From: Scalesia atractyloides
Taxonomy: Eukaryota; Streptophyta; Magnoliopsida; Asterales; Asteraceae
NCBI GenBank assembly: GCA_947069175.1
Contig: CAMTDV010000012.1
Coordinates: forward strand, 36,860,341 to 36,924,340
Direction: 5' to 3'
DNA length: 64,000 bases
How positions within the stretch are numbered: the stretch's first letter is position 1; the number at the start of each line of letters is the position of its first letter. The position numbers and the translations under genes were made by a program. The notes beneath the pieces were generated by a model. The model saw only the letters and a program-made list of their open reading frames with translations. It did no database searches and was not told where the DNA came from. This document shows, piece by piece, positions 44,371 to 56,423 of this stretch.

Positions 44371-46890
44371 TGTAATACCCATACTTATAAATTAAGTATT
44401 TTATATAAAATGTTACAATATTTAAAGAAAACAAAAATTTCAACTTACATTCCAATACCAAGTTGCTAAAACTTTATAAGTATATTAAAACAACTTTACA
44501 TTTAAAAGAAAAGTTAATACATAAAGTCAGTCAAACAAATGGAAGCTTGAATATCGAAAGTGTTCGGTTCTTCTTCATAGCTTGATCTTCACCCACAAAA
44601 GCTTACTTCTTCATAGTCATCTAAATTTATTAACAACTAGTTAGTACATAACCGGATAAATGAAAACATATCATAATTAATTAAACAAAACCTAAAATTT
44701 AAATTTTAAGGGTCTGAAGTGGCGTCGGCGACGGCAGAAGGCTGCGTCATTGACGCTTCTTTTATTTATTGCGTCGGAACTTAACTACCGTAGGCAATAT
44801 CTTAAGCCGTCGGAAATCATTGCAGCGTCGGCGACACCATCTACTGCAGCCGTTTAGCTGCTGTGTTGTTTATTTGTCCGTTTTACCCATTTCAAGTTCC
44901 TGTATTTCTTGTTTTCATTATTATAGTAACTTTATTATGAAATTTACGCTACAATGGTTTTAGTTTCATAAATCTCCTAGTTTTGACCCGTTTGCTCATC
45001 TTGAGCAAACGAACTTGATATACTTTATAAATCCTTGCGAAATCATTTATTATAATAAATATATCCTATTTTCGGGGTAACTACTTATGAATTGCGCATC
45101 CGTTACTCGGTTTATGCATATTTTCAGATCTTACCCTTTATCCGCATTTAAAATAAAACAAGCATTCTCACATCCATCCGATGTGCATTAAAAACTCTAT
45201 TTGACTGTTTGGTTGCCTTAGCGAAGTCCTTCGCCTTATTCAACCGAACCTTTGTTTATCTTGTCATTTTGCCCCGTTTAGTTGCTTTAGCAAACCCATC
45301 GCCTTATTCAACAAAACTTTTATCTATTATAACGTTTTGACTCATTTGGTTGTTTTAATGAGATCCATCGATTTATTCAACCAAGCCTTTATCCATATTA
45401 TCATTTTGACCAGTTTGATTGCTTTAGCGAAACTCATCGCTTTAATCAACCAAACCTTTAATTATTATAACACTTTGACACATTTGGTTGCTTTAGCGAA
45501 ATCCATCGCTTTAGTTAACCAAATCTTTATCTATTATAACACTTTGACCCATTTGGTTGCTTTAGCGAAATCCATCGCTTTATTCAATCAAATCTTTGTT
45601 TATCATTCATTTTAACCCGTTTGATGGTTTAAGTGAAGTCCATCACTTTAATTCAACCAAACTTATTATCTCATCTCTTTTCTAACTTGTTTGGTTATTT
45701 GTGTGAAAATAAACACTTTCAATATAACCCAAACAATTTGTTAATTCGATATCACTTATTCGATTTATTTGTGTGAAATCCATCACTTATGAATGAGTCG
45801 AATTTATTTAGGTTCACTTCATTACTAAACATATATTGCTACGAGAATCATAATTAAAATTTTACGAAGCCATAAGCCACGTACCTTGGAGCTTTCCCTT
45901 CAAACGCGTATCCGTCCTGACTTTGTCACTTGATGTTTCACCCAAATTGCCTATATAGTTCAACCCGATTTATTGTCTAGAATTTATAGTATAATATATG
46001 ACATGTAACTTGTCAAAGTCTCATTTACACGATTCTTTCATATTTTTCAATAACCTATGATCATTGAGGCTTTACATCGAGCACCTTGTGGGCAAGACTT
46101 TTATACTACTCTTATCAAGTCTATCATTTAGCTATCAACCATGAATTAGTATCCTTTCAAGTCTCTACATCTAGAATGTGCAATTAACATTTAGATTCTA
46201 ACATATTAATATTAAATACTACAAATTTACCATCACAATTCATGTGTTCATCATATTCTAAACATTAAAACATTGTTAATCATCCAAACACTCATATTAT
46301 AACATTCGATTACTGATTTTTCATCAAAGGTTTGTTCCTAGACTCTTATATGCCTCAATTCTATCATAACTTTCATAATTGTACTCAACATAGAATTTGT
46401 GTTGTTCATGTAGTTTCATAATATCACCAAGGATCAAAACTAGACATACCTTATGATTCCTTTGCCTAAGTTATCTTTAATTTATGCTCATGCAAGAAAT
46501 TCAGGCCCAATTTCTCTTTGATTTTGAGGGATTGATGATATTAGGGTTCTTCCCTCTTCTTGTTCTTGTCTGTCGACCAAAACACACATTAGTGTGTGTT
46601 TTGTGTTTTAAATTCCTATTTATTACTACTAGTTTACTAAGTGTCTAATTCGGTCCTCTATGTTTTGTTTATTATACAAAGGCACAACTCAAGTACTTTA
46701 TTAGTTATCAATATGTAACTAATCAAGTTAAATTTGTAGTAATAAACTTGTGCATAATATTTACCATTAAGCTGAATATTGTTAAATACTTGTCATATTT
46801 AGGGACACTACCAGTCTACCCTCCTTCAAAGGGGTTCCATTAACTAAGTTAAATGCCCCTATTTATTTATATAATTTGATATTTTTCACA
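44371..46890 (-). repeat. 3' LTR of the chromovirus
   Basis: It begins TGTAATACCC and matches 51664-54145 throughout. The inner end reads TTTTTCACA before a polypurine tract (minus GAAGGGGGTGGA) and lacks the GGAGGTGTTAC motif seen at the end of the other LTR, so about 10 bp were lost. It contains a 69-bp tandem repeat. Confidence 0.85.
45215..45720. repeat. 69-bp LTR minisatellite, 3' LTR copy
   Basis: About seven and a half units of TTTGGTTGCTTTAGCGAAAT + CCATCGCTTTATTCAACC + a T-rich remainder. Each unit has the small hairpin AGCGA-aatcca-TCGCT, and later units have AGTGA...TCACT. This LTR has one more unit than the other. The 92-codon open frame 45337-45615 is a by-product (23-residue repeat). 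Confidence 0.85.
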
Positions 46891-46927
46891 AATCCACCCC
46901 CTTCAAAAGGGTTTCGTCCCCGAAACA

Positions 46928-48487
46928 TCACGTACCGAAAAATGAAGGGTAGAGTTGTCTCATTTCTTCTTCGGACTCCCAAGTGGTGTCCGACCCGTTT
47001 TGATGTCCCACTTAACCTTTACTTGATCAAATTCTTTGTTTCTTAAGACTTTGACCTTTCGGTAAGGATTGCAATAGGCTTTGCCAAGTAATTGAGTTTA
47101 TTGTCTACCTCTATGTCATCATATCGAATGTGGGCTGTCTCGTCAACTATGCATTTTCGCAGATGCGAAACATGGAACGTGTTGTGTATCCCACTCAATT
47201 CTTCTGGTAGTTCTAGGCGGTAAGCTACCTTTCCCACCCGGTCAATAACTTTAAAACGCCCAATAAACCTCAGACTCAGCTTTCCTCTTTTCCTAAATCG
47301 GATGATTCTTTTCCACGGAGACACTTTAAGCATTACCCTGTCTCCAATTTGAAACTCAATAGGCCTTCGTCTTTTATCTACATAAGACTTTTCTCGATCT
47401 TGGGTTGCTTTTAGATGGGCTCGAATCATATCAATTCTCGTTGTTGACTCAAATTATATCTTTGAGAGCGAGTTCACGAAGGCCTACTTCGCCCCAACAC
47501 ACCGGGGTTCGGCATTTCCTACCATTGAGCATTTCATATGGGGCCATACCAATACTTGAATGGTACCTATTGTTGTATGAAAATTCAACCAATGGTAGGT
47601 AAGCATCTCAACTACCGCCGAAATCGATAATATATGCCCGAAGCATGTCCTCTAATGTTTGAATCGTTCGTTCGCTTTGTCCACCTGTCTGGGGGTGGTA
47701 GGCAGTACTGATTAACAGTTTTGTGCCCATCTATTCTTGGAATTTGCACCAAAAATTCAAAGTAAACCGGGTATCTATATCGGATACTATCGATACCGGT
47801 ACTCCATGGCGTGCTATAATTTCGTTCATATACACCTTCGACATCTTTTCAGAAGTATAAGTCTCACGAATTGGAATAAAGTGCGCGCTTTTTGTCAATC
47901 TATCAACAACCACCCAGATGGCGGTAAATCCTCGAGCCGTTCATGGCAGTTTGGTCAATAGGTCCATGGTTATATGTTCCCATTTCCAGACTGGTATTTC
48001 TAATGGTTGGAGCTTGCCATAAGGCTTTTGATGCTCCGCTTTTACTTGCAAACAAGTTAAACATATTTCAACGTACTTTGCTACATCTCTTTTCATTCTA
48101 GACCACCAATAATTCTATTTTAAGTCTTTATACATTTTGGTTGCTCCTGGGTGAATCGAATAACGCGACTTATGAGCCTCGTTAAGTAAGAGATCCTTTA
48201 CACCATAAGTGTTTGGAACCCATATTCTACCAAATTGGTATTTAGCCTGTTTCTCTATCTTTAATATCTTTACTACACCTTTTATATGTTCTATTTTCCA
48301 ATTCTCTTCTTCACCGCTTCTTCTTGTGCTACTTGGATTTGTTCAAGTAATCCTGAAGTAACCACAAGTTTCATAGATTGTACTCGAATAGGTACATAAT
48401 CCTCCTTTCGGCTAAGGGCACCGCCACCACGTTGGCTTTTGCAGGATGATAATGAATCTCACAGGCGTAATCATTCATCGTCTCTAA
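46928..48487 (-). pseudogene. Integrase and chromodomain of the chromovirus, broken
   Basis: Integrase inserts the cDNA into the host genome. The catalytic-core piece with DRLTKSAHFIPI and GVPVSIVSDIDTRF lies at 47913-47731, where the usual SDRD is SDID. The C-terminal GPY/F-type region with VMLKVSPWK, RFIGRFKVIDRVG and HNTFHVSHLRKC is at 47429-47043. Beyond an in-frame stop at 47043, shifted frames still show the chromodomain features VKVKWD and EEEMRQLYPSFF, ending near 46928. That tail targets integration to heterochromatin in chromoviruses. The N-terminal zinc-binding part is too decayed to delimit. Confidence 0.75.
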
Positions 48488-49625
48488 CTAACGCCTTTTT
48501 CTCATATTCAATTCTTTTTTATCAAATAAATACTTTAGGCTTTTATGATCGGTTAAAATGATGCATTTTACCCCATACAAGTAGTGTCTCCAAATTTTTA
48601 AAGCAGACACTACTGCCGCTAGTTCAAGATCATGCGTCGGATATTTCTTTTCGTGAACTTTCAATTGTCTTGAGGCATAAGCAATCACCTTGACTCGTTG
48701 CATAAGTACGCACCCAAGCCCTAGGTGCGATGCATCTGAATACTCTACTAAGTCATCAGTGCCATCCTGTAAAGTCAATACCGGAGCATTGGTCAACTTT
48801 TCTTTAAGCGTTTGGAACGCGCTTTCTTGTTCATTATTCCAGACAAACTTTTTGTCCTTGCGGGTTAACTTAGTTAATGGCGAAGCAATCTTGGAGAAAT
48901 CCTGAATGAATCTCCTATAATAACCTGCCAATCCTAAAAAGCTTCTAACTTCAGAAGAATTTTTCGGAGGTTTCCATTTCGACACTTCTTCTATCTTGTA
49001 CAAATCGACTAATATTCCATCAGCACTGATGATATGCCCTTGGAATTGCACTTCTCGAAGCCAAAAGGCACATTTTGAGAACTTCTCTTAGAGTTTTTCT
49101 CTTCTAAGCGTTTCTAATACTTCACGCAAATGGTGTGCATGATCCTTCTTGATTTTTGAATAAACTAGAATGTCATCAATAAACACTAACACTGATTTAT
49201 CCAACATTGGCTTGCAAACCCGGTTCATAAGATCCATGAAGGCCACGGGTGCATTTGTTAGCCCGAAGGACATTACGAGAAATTCATAATGCCCATACCG
49301 CGTACGGAAATCCGTCTTGGGTATGTCTTGCTCTTTCACCCTCAACTGATGATACCCCGACCTCAAGTCAATTTTTGAAAATAAACTCCCCCTTGCAAAA
49401 TAAATCATCGATTCTTGGAAGTAGGTATCGATTCTTTACCGTACGTTTGTTTAGCTCTCGGTAATCGATGCACATACGCATACTCCCATCTTTTTTTACA
49501 AATAATACCGGTGCTCCCCAAGGAGAGACACTAGGTCGAACGAATCCTTTGTCGAGCAGTTCTTGTAATTGTGAAAGTAATTCTTGAAGTTCAGATGGTG
49601 CTAATCTGTATGGCGTTTTGGCCAC
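48488..49625 (-). pseudogene. Reverse transcriptase and RNase H of the chromovirus, broken
   Basis: RT copies the element RNA. Visible blocks: KGFVRPSVSPWGAPVLFVKK and MCIDYRELN (49540-49430), FSKIDLRSGYHQLRV (about 49385-49340), the active-site FIDDILVYSK (about 49175-49146), then GLAGYYRRFI and SPLTKL. RNase H shows YSDASHLGLGCVLMQ (about 48745), DLELAAVVSALKIWRHYL and TDHKSLKYL, with the catalytic Asp and Glu kept. Two breaks are clear: a frame change near 49390 and a TAA at 49088-49090 where the family has an aromatic residue before KFSKC. The RNase H frame stops at 48488. Confidence 0.85.
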
Positions 49626-49642
49626 CGGCTTCGCACCCGGAA

Positions 49643-51303
49643 TTAATTTGATCCCAATTCCACCTTACGCTCTGGTGGTATCCCCGGTAAATCCTCCAGA
49701 AATATATCTTCAAATTCTCGCACGACTATTACATCTCTAATTGCTGGTGATTCTTTTTCCGAATCATGTATATAGGCCAGGTAAGCCTTGCACCCATGTT
49801 GAATGAGCCTACGAGCTTCCATTATTGAGCATATGATGGGGTAGCCACTTTTTTCCCCAAAAATATTGACGCGCCTTCCGCTTGGAGATATTAATTGTAT
49901 CTCCTTACGGAAGCATATCACATTGGCGTGGTAACGGGACAACCAATCCATTCCAATTACTACTTGGAATTCCCCCATTGACATGAGTATTAAATCAACT
50001 AAGTAATCTTCATCCTCAATGCTTAATTTGCAATTCCAACATATACCACAAACAATAAAAGTTTTGCTATTACCTACTTCTACCTCTAAGGGCATCAATA
50101 ACTTTGTTAATATGAATGACGGGTGTTTAGCAAACTCATGCGAAACAAAAGTTGTGTTTGCACTTATATCAAATAAGACATAAGCAGGAATTAAATTTAC
50201 CGTAAAAGTACATGTGACCACATCGGGTTCAACCTTTACTTCTGCTGCAGTTATTTGGAAAGATCTTGCCTTTGACTTTGGGACTTCCGCCTTTTTGTCG
50301 GCTCTGACTTTCCTTCCTACCAAATCCGGGCATCTGGACTTCTTGTGGCCCGGTTGATAGCATTTGTAGCACACCGATATCTTGCTGGGGCAATTTGAAG
50401 CTATGTGTCCCGTTTTTTCACACACCACACATGGCTTGTTTTTGAAATGACATTCGCCCTTATGGCTCGGTTACAAATTTTGTAATTTGGCGTTCCCCCT
50501 TTTACGTTCATGTTCTTCGAAAACTCGGTCGCTTTTGGTTTCTTTACTGGGCTTGGATTCGTATCCAACGCCCTCCTCTCTCCCATTTCCACTTGTTTTC
50601 TCAACTCGATCTCCCGCTCCCGAGTGGCATTCATGATTTCTATGAGGTGTTCATACTTAGATGGAGTCATAAACTCCCTACATTCCGCACTCAACTTGTT
50701 ATAATAATAATAAATATTTTGCTCTTCCGTTTGCACCAAGTTATCACAAAATCTGAGTTTATCGAGAAACACCCCCGTGATCTTATCTATCGATTCACCT
50801 TTTTGTCTTAGCTAGATGAATTCCTCCTTTATCTTATTGATCACTGCCTTTGGGCTATGATGTTTAAGAAAAGGCACCTTAAACTCATCCCATGTCATGG
50901 TTCTTGTGGTTTCGACCCCTTGTTCTATTCTAAGATTGTCCCACCAATCTTTTGCTTGAACCTTTAATTGACCGGTCCCATAACTACAAAATCCGTTACA
51001 TCACAGTGAGTTCTCTCAAAGTCTCCTTCAATGTCGCTTATCCATCGTTGCCAAACGATTGGATCTACTTCCACATTATAGATTGGCGGTTACATGCCAT
51101 GAACTTGTCATAAGGACATGCTTTCTTCTCTTTAGTCTTGTCTTTTCTTGTACAAGACTTTCTTTTAATTCATTTATCTTTTCTTCTACCACTGATAAAA
51201 TTGTGGTTTGTAGTCTATCCATAAACTGGGGTAAGCTAGCCTCTAGGGCCTTTCCGACTTCTTCGGAAATCTTTTCTTGTATCTCCTCCGTAACGAGGGA
51301 CAT
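49643..51303 (-). pseudogene. Gag and protease of the chromovirus, broken
   Basis: A likely start is the ATG at 51303 (MSLVTEEIQEKI), followed by gag fragments that change frame several times between 51076 and 50400. Zinc-knuckle residues CEKTGHIASNCP and CYKCYQPGHKKSRCP lie at 50428-50330. The aspartic protease region at about 50200-50150 has FDISANTTFVS where the family has an Asp-Thr/Ser-Gly triad, so the catalytic motif is lost. The block ends at 49643, close to the RT frame. Confidence 0.8.
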
Positions 51304-51663
51304 TGTATCATCACCAGTTCTGTCCGATATCCTTTTAATTGAAATTGCCCACAACAATTTGGTAAATAACTTATTTAATCATTCCATGGTATTATATGGA
51401 ACTTTATACTCATCTTTCAATATTACTCAAAATGTATCATTCTTTTTCGGTTTGATTAAGTATATAACTCGTCTCAACCATTTATACTTAGTGTATTTCC
51501 CGGGTCCGAGTGTATTAATACACTCCTCCCATACCCTTTAAATCATCTTCCTTTCTATTATTTCCTATTGAAACTCAATTCATAAGTAATTCTTACTAGA
51601 TGTCTTGATCAAGCCTTGAACCGAACACATTTCGTTCTTAACATTAAGTTCTGATTACTAACT

Positions 51664-54145
51664 TGTAATACCCATACTTATAAATTAGTATTTTATATAA
51701 AATGTTACAATTATTTAAAGAAAACGAACATTTCATCTTACATTCCAATACCAAGTTGTTAAAACTTTATAAGTATTTTAAAACAACTTTACATTTAAAA
51801 CAAATTTTAATACATAAAGTAAGTCAAACAAACGGAAGCTTGAATATCGAGAGTGCTCGGTTCTTCTTCAAAGCTTGATCTTCACCCACAAAAGCTTACA
51901 TTCTTCGTAGTCATCTAACCTTATTAACAGCTAGTTAGTACATAACCGGATAAATCAAAACATATCATAATTAATTAAACAAAACTTAAAATTTAAATTT
52001 TAAGGTTCTTAAGTGGCGTTGGTGACGGTAGAAGGCCACGTCGGCGATGCTTCTTTTATTTATTGTGTCAGAACTTAACTACCATACGTAGGCAGTAGCT
52101 TAAGCCGTCGGAAATCATTACAGCGTCGACGACGTCGTCTGCTGCAGCGGTTTAGCCGGTATGTTGTTTATTTGTCCGTTTTACCCATTTCAAGTTCCGT
52201 ACATCAATTTATGACTCGAAATTTAAAGAAATCCATCCGTAAAATATTATTTCTTAGTTTCATTATTGTAGTAACTTTATTATGAAAATTTACGCTACAA
52301 TGGTATTAGTTTTGTAAATCTCCTAGTTTTGACCCGTTTGCTCATCTTGAGCAAACGAACTTGATATACTTTATAAATCCTTGCGAAATCATTTATTATA
52401 TAGATATATCCCATTTTCGGAGTAACTACTTATGAATTGCGCATCCGTTACTTGATTGTAAGCATATTTTCCGATTTTACCCTTTATCCGCATCTAAAAT
52501 AAAACAAGCATTCTCACATCCATCCCGATGTGCATTAAAATCTCTATTTGATCCGTTTGGTTGCCTTAGCGAAGTCCTTCACCTTATTCAACCAAACCTT
52601 TGTTTATCTTGTCATTTTGCCCCGTTTAGTTGCTTTAGCGAAACCCATCGCCTTATTCAACCAAACTTTTATCTATTATAACGTTTTGACTCATTTGGTT
52701 GTTTTAGCGAAATCCATCGCTTTATTCAACGAAAACTTTATCCATATTATCATTTTGACCAGTTTGATTGCTTTAGCGAAACTCATCGCTTTAATCAACC
52801 AAACCTTTAATTATTATAACACTTTGACCCATTTGGTTGCTTTAGCGATTTTCATCGCTTTATCCAACCAAATATTCGTTTATCATTCGTTTAACCCGTT
52901 TGGTTGTTTGGGTGAAGTCCATCACTTTAATTCAACTAAACTTATTATCTCATCTCTATTCTAGCCTGTTTGGTTATTTGTGTGAAAATCATCACTTTCA
53001 AAATAACCCAAACAATTTGTTAATTCGGTATCACTTATTTGATTCATTTGTGTGAAATCCATCACTTATGAATGAGTCGAATTTATTTAGTTTCGCATCA
53101 TTACTCAGCATATAGTACAACGAGAATCATAATTAAAATTTTACGAAGCAATAAGCCATGTACCTGAGAGCTTTTCCTTCAAACGCGTAACTGTCGCACT
53201 TTGTCACTTATTGTTTAGAATTTATAGTATAATATATGACATGTAACTTGTCAAAGTCTCATTTACACGATTCTTTGATATTTTTCAATAACCTATGATC
53301 ATTTAGGCTTTACATCGAGCACCTTGTGGGCAAGACTTTTATACTACTCTTATCAAGTCTATCATTTAGCTATCAACCATGAATTAGCATCCTTTTAAGT
53401 CTCTACATCTAGAATGTGCAATTAACATTTAGATTCTAACATATTAATATTAAATACTACAAATTTACCATCACAATTCATGTGTTCATCATATTCATAA
53501 AAACCCATCTAGCATAAACATTGTTAATCATCCAAACACTCATATTATAACATTTGATTACTGATTTTTCATCAAAGGTTTGTTCCTAGACTCTTATACA
53601 CCTCAATTCTATCATAACATTCATAATTATACTCAACATAGAATTTGTGGTGTTCATGTAGTTTCATAGTATCACTAAGGATCAAAATTAGACATACCTT
53701 ATGATTCCTTTGCCTAAGTTATCTTTAATTTATGCTCATGCAAGAAATTTCAGGCCCAGTTCTCTTTGATTTTAAGGGATTGATGATATTAGGGTTCTTC
53801 CCTCTTCTTGTTCTTGTCTGGTCGACCAAAACACATTACTGTGTATTTTGTGTTTTAAGTTCCTATCTATTACTACTAGTTTACTAAGTGTCTAATTCGG
53901 TCCTCTATGTTTTGTTTATTATACAAAGGCACTACTCAAGTACTTTATTGGTTATCAACAAGTAACTAATCAAGTTAAATTTGTAATAATAAACATGTGC
54001 ATAATATTTACCATTAAGCTGAATATTATTAAATATTTGTTATATTTAGGGACGTTACCAGCCTACCCTCCTTCAAAGGGGTTCCATTAACTAAGTTAAA
54101 ATGCCCCTATTTATTTATATAATTTAATATTTTGGAGGTGTTACT
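51664..54145 (-). repeat. 5' LTR of the chromovirus
   Basis: It runs from TGTAATACCC (51664) to GGAGGTGTTACT (54145), whose ends form the short inverted repeat typical of LTRs, and is followed by the GTTTA duplication. The 69-bp minisatellite lies at 52550-52990. The 138-codon open frame 52548-52964 is an artefact of that repeat. Confidence 0.85.
52550..52990. repeat. 69-bp LTR minisatellite, 5' LTR copy
   Basis: Same unit as at 45215 with one unit fewer. The fifth unit reads GCGATTTTCATCGC, changing the loop while keeping the stem. Confidence 0.85.
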
Positions 54146-54185
54146 GTTTAATGAGCTAAAACTATAATACCACTTTTTTGGTATC

Positions 54186-54345
54186 ATGTTGCACAATGGA
54201 ACCAACACACATACAAATGATATAAATACGAAGATGAGAAAATAATATATGGTAAACACGACACAAGAATTCTTATGTGGTCCAGTCCTAGAGGAAAATC
54301 GACCTACGTCCACGTGCAACAACTAAATTATTTCATTGGTAAACT
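54186..54345. repeat. Dispersed repeat shared with 28104-28258
   Basis: CCAACACACATACAAATGAT, GGTAAACACGACAC and GACCTACGTCCACGTG blocks match the 28 kb copy in order. Here it lies just upstream of copia-type RT sequence. Confidence 0.6.
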
Positions 54346-55280
54346 AATCTACTTGACACTTACTAGACCCGACACTGTGTTGATGGGAAATGATTTAACT
54401 GAACTGAACAAAATTATAACTTGGCTAAGTTCTAAATTTATGATTAAAATAAATTCATGATTAAAGACTTAGGAAAGCTTAAATAATTTTTAAGAAATGA
54501 AGTCTTTGAAACTTATGGCGGTATTGATCTATATCAACGATAATATTCTTTAGATTTACTAAGTGGATTTGGCATGTTGGGACCGAAACATGTTAACAAT
54601 CCAATTGAACATAACATTGTAATTACGGGAATTCACATAATAATGATTATGAATTGACACATGTAACCGAGTATCAAAACTAGCTAATAAACTGATACAC
54701 CTGACACTTACAAGACCTCACTTTTCCTATATAGTAGTTTGTATTAGTCAATTTCTCCTTTAGCATCTTATCTTAAAACTGCTCTAAGGTTGCTTAGATA
54801 CTTATAAATTCTCCTTGTAAGGGTAATTTTTTTTAGTAAAAGTGAAGTGTTTGAGCTGAAAGGTTTCTTAGATTTTGATAAGAAAAAGTGCTTGGTTACT
54901 TGTAGGTGTGTTTCAGGTTATTATGTCTTTCTTGATAACTCTTTACTGTTTTGAAAGTAAAAAACAATCTATTATGTCCTAACCATTTGCTGAATCAGAA
55001 TATCAGGCAATAGGCAATGGTTGTTTTTGGGTGTGAAGTTGTGTGGTTTTAAAACTTTTAGATGACCTTAATGTTCCACCAAAAATTTGATGTGAACATT
55101 CTCTTTGATACTGGAGTTGATATCCGGTGTCCATGACGGGACAAAACACTTTGAAATTAATCTTCACTTCGTGCAATTGGTGTTTTAAAAAAGTTCAATT
55201 TTTTTATACAAATGAACAACCAACTAACTTGTTTACTAAAGGACTAAGTACATCTGCATGAGTTTTTATGTGACAAGTTA
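54318..55280 (+). pseudogene. Ty1/copia pol remnant (RT C-terminus to RNase H)
   Basis: Three recognisable pieces follow one another with many stops. First is KLIYLTLTRPD (about 54340-54370). Second is NDLTELNKIITWLSSKF plus DLGKLK, then a stretch ending in a second, diverged KLIHLTLTRPH (about 54694-54720). Third is an RNase H tail with TNLFTKGLS (about 55222-55248). In intact copia elements the TRPD block comes only after the DLGKL block, so the first piece is duplicated or rearranged. No LTRs were found around it. Confidence 0.65.
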
Positions 55281-55293
55281 AAGTTAGTTAATT

Positions 55294-56161
55294 GAGAAAA
55301 TTACTTTTCGAGTCCCTGTGTTTTAGGGTGTTAACCACCTGAGTCCAAAATCAAAATGTTTAACGTCCTGAGTCCCTACAACCACTTTTTTTTAACCATT
55401 TAAGTCCAAAATTTTAACACAGTTAGAATTATTATGTTAATTTTTGTTATATGACCAAATTACCCTTATATTCTTAAAAAACCAATTTATTATTATTAAA
55501 ACTATTAATACATATATACATGTATAAACTATTAATACATATCTCTCTCTACAGATTCCACACACACACACACACACACTCTCTCTGTCTCTCTACCTAA
55601 TATTTTTCTCTCTCTTACTTATTTTCTCTCTTAACCAAACCACCACCACTATCACGATCACCACCGAACCACAATCATCACCATCACCACCACACCACCT
55701 CCACCATCATCACCACCACAACACCACCACCTCCACCAACACCGCAACACCTCCACCACCGCTTACCACCTCCGTCAACTGTTCAAAAAAATTCCCAAAC
55801 CAGATTTGTGTTCATGGACAGTGTTAATATCAAAGCATTTTGTCAGATCTGATGGTTTAGATGGTTCATAAACACCATCACGTTTCCTGTCGTTCATCAC
55901 CACATCGGAAATTTCACATATGTCGCCTTTCATCACCTCTGGAAAGCATTTTGTCAGTTACTATTGTTGTGTTGTTTCGTTTAGAGAGAGAACGTTAAAG
56001 GGTTGCTGATGATGAGACGGTGGTGGAGGGTTCGACAGTGAGGGTGAGACGGTGGGGCAGTGGTGGGTGGTGACGTGCAGTGGTGTTTATAGAGAGAGAG
56101 AGGGAGAGAGACAATGAGATAGAGAAAAGAGTGTGCAAAGATGAGATAGAAAGTGTGTGGT

Positions 56162-56204
<43 letters not shown>

Positions 56205-56414
56205 CTTTATGTATTAAAGACTTGTTCCTTGTACTCATATGCATATAAGACTTGTACTTTATGTGTAAATAACTAAATTACCTAGTTAACATGCTTGGTG
56301 GATGGTGTTAAAAATTGAACTCAAATGATTAAGAAAAGTGATTGTAGCATTTTGATTTTGAACTCAAATGATTAAAAAAATCCTAAAATAATGAGACTTA
56401 AAAAGTAATTTCTC
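55294..56414. mobile_element. MULE-type MITE 2, perfect 9-bp target duplication
   Basis: TAGTTAATT occurs at 55285-55293 and again at 56415-56423. The ends GAGAAAATTACTTTTCGAGT (55294 on) and its inverted partner ending AAAAAGTAATTTCTC (56414) are long imperfect terminal repeats that go on through AAAATCAAAATG. The interior has CT-rich and CACCACCA-rich blocks, a GAGAGAGAG block and a (TA)n run at 56167-56199, with no transposase. The architecture parallels the MITE at 14386. Confidence 0.9.
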
Positions 56415-56423
56415 TAGTTAATT

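Larger units (their letters stand above)
44371..54145 (-). mobile_element. Full-length Tekay/Del-like chromovirus (Ty3/gypsy), inactive
   Basis: Two LTRs of about 2.5 kb flank a 4.8 kb gag-pol region, all on the minus strand. The 5-bp GTTTA duplication (44366-44370 and 54146-54150) shows the ends are original. The domain order gag, protease, RT, RNase H, integrase, chromodomain is that of Ty3/gypsy, and the chromodomain at the integrase end marks it as a chromovirus. Every coding block is interrupted. The two LTRs differ by numerous substitutions and indels, so the insertion is old. A degenerate initiator-Met PBS (minus TAGTAATCAGAAC, 51648-51660) lies inside the 5' LTR. Confidence 0.9.

Noticed and set aside
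45337..45615. 92-codon frame, and its counterpart of 138 codons at 52548-52964
   Set aside because: By-products of the 69-bp LTR minisatellite in both LTRs. No selection signature.
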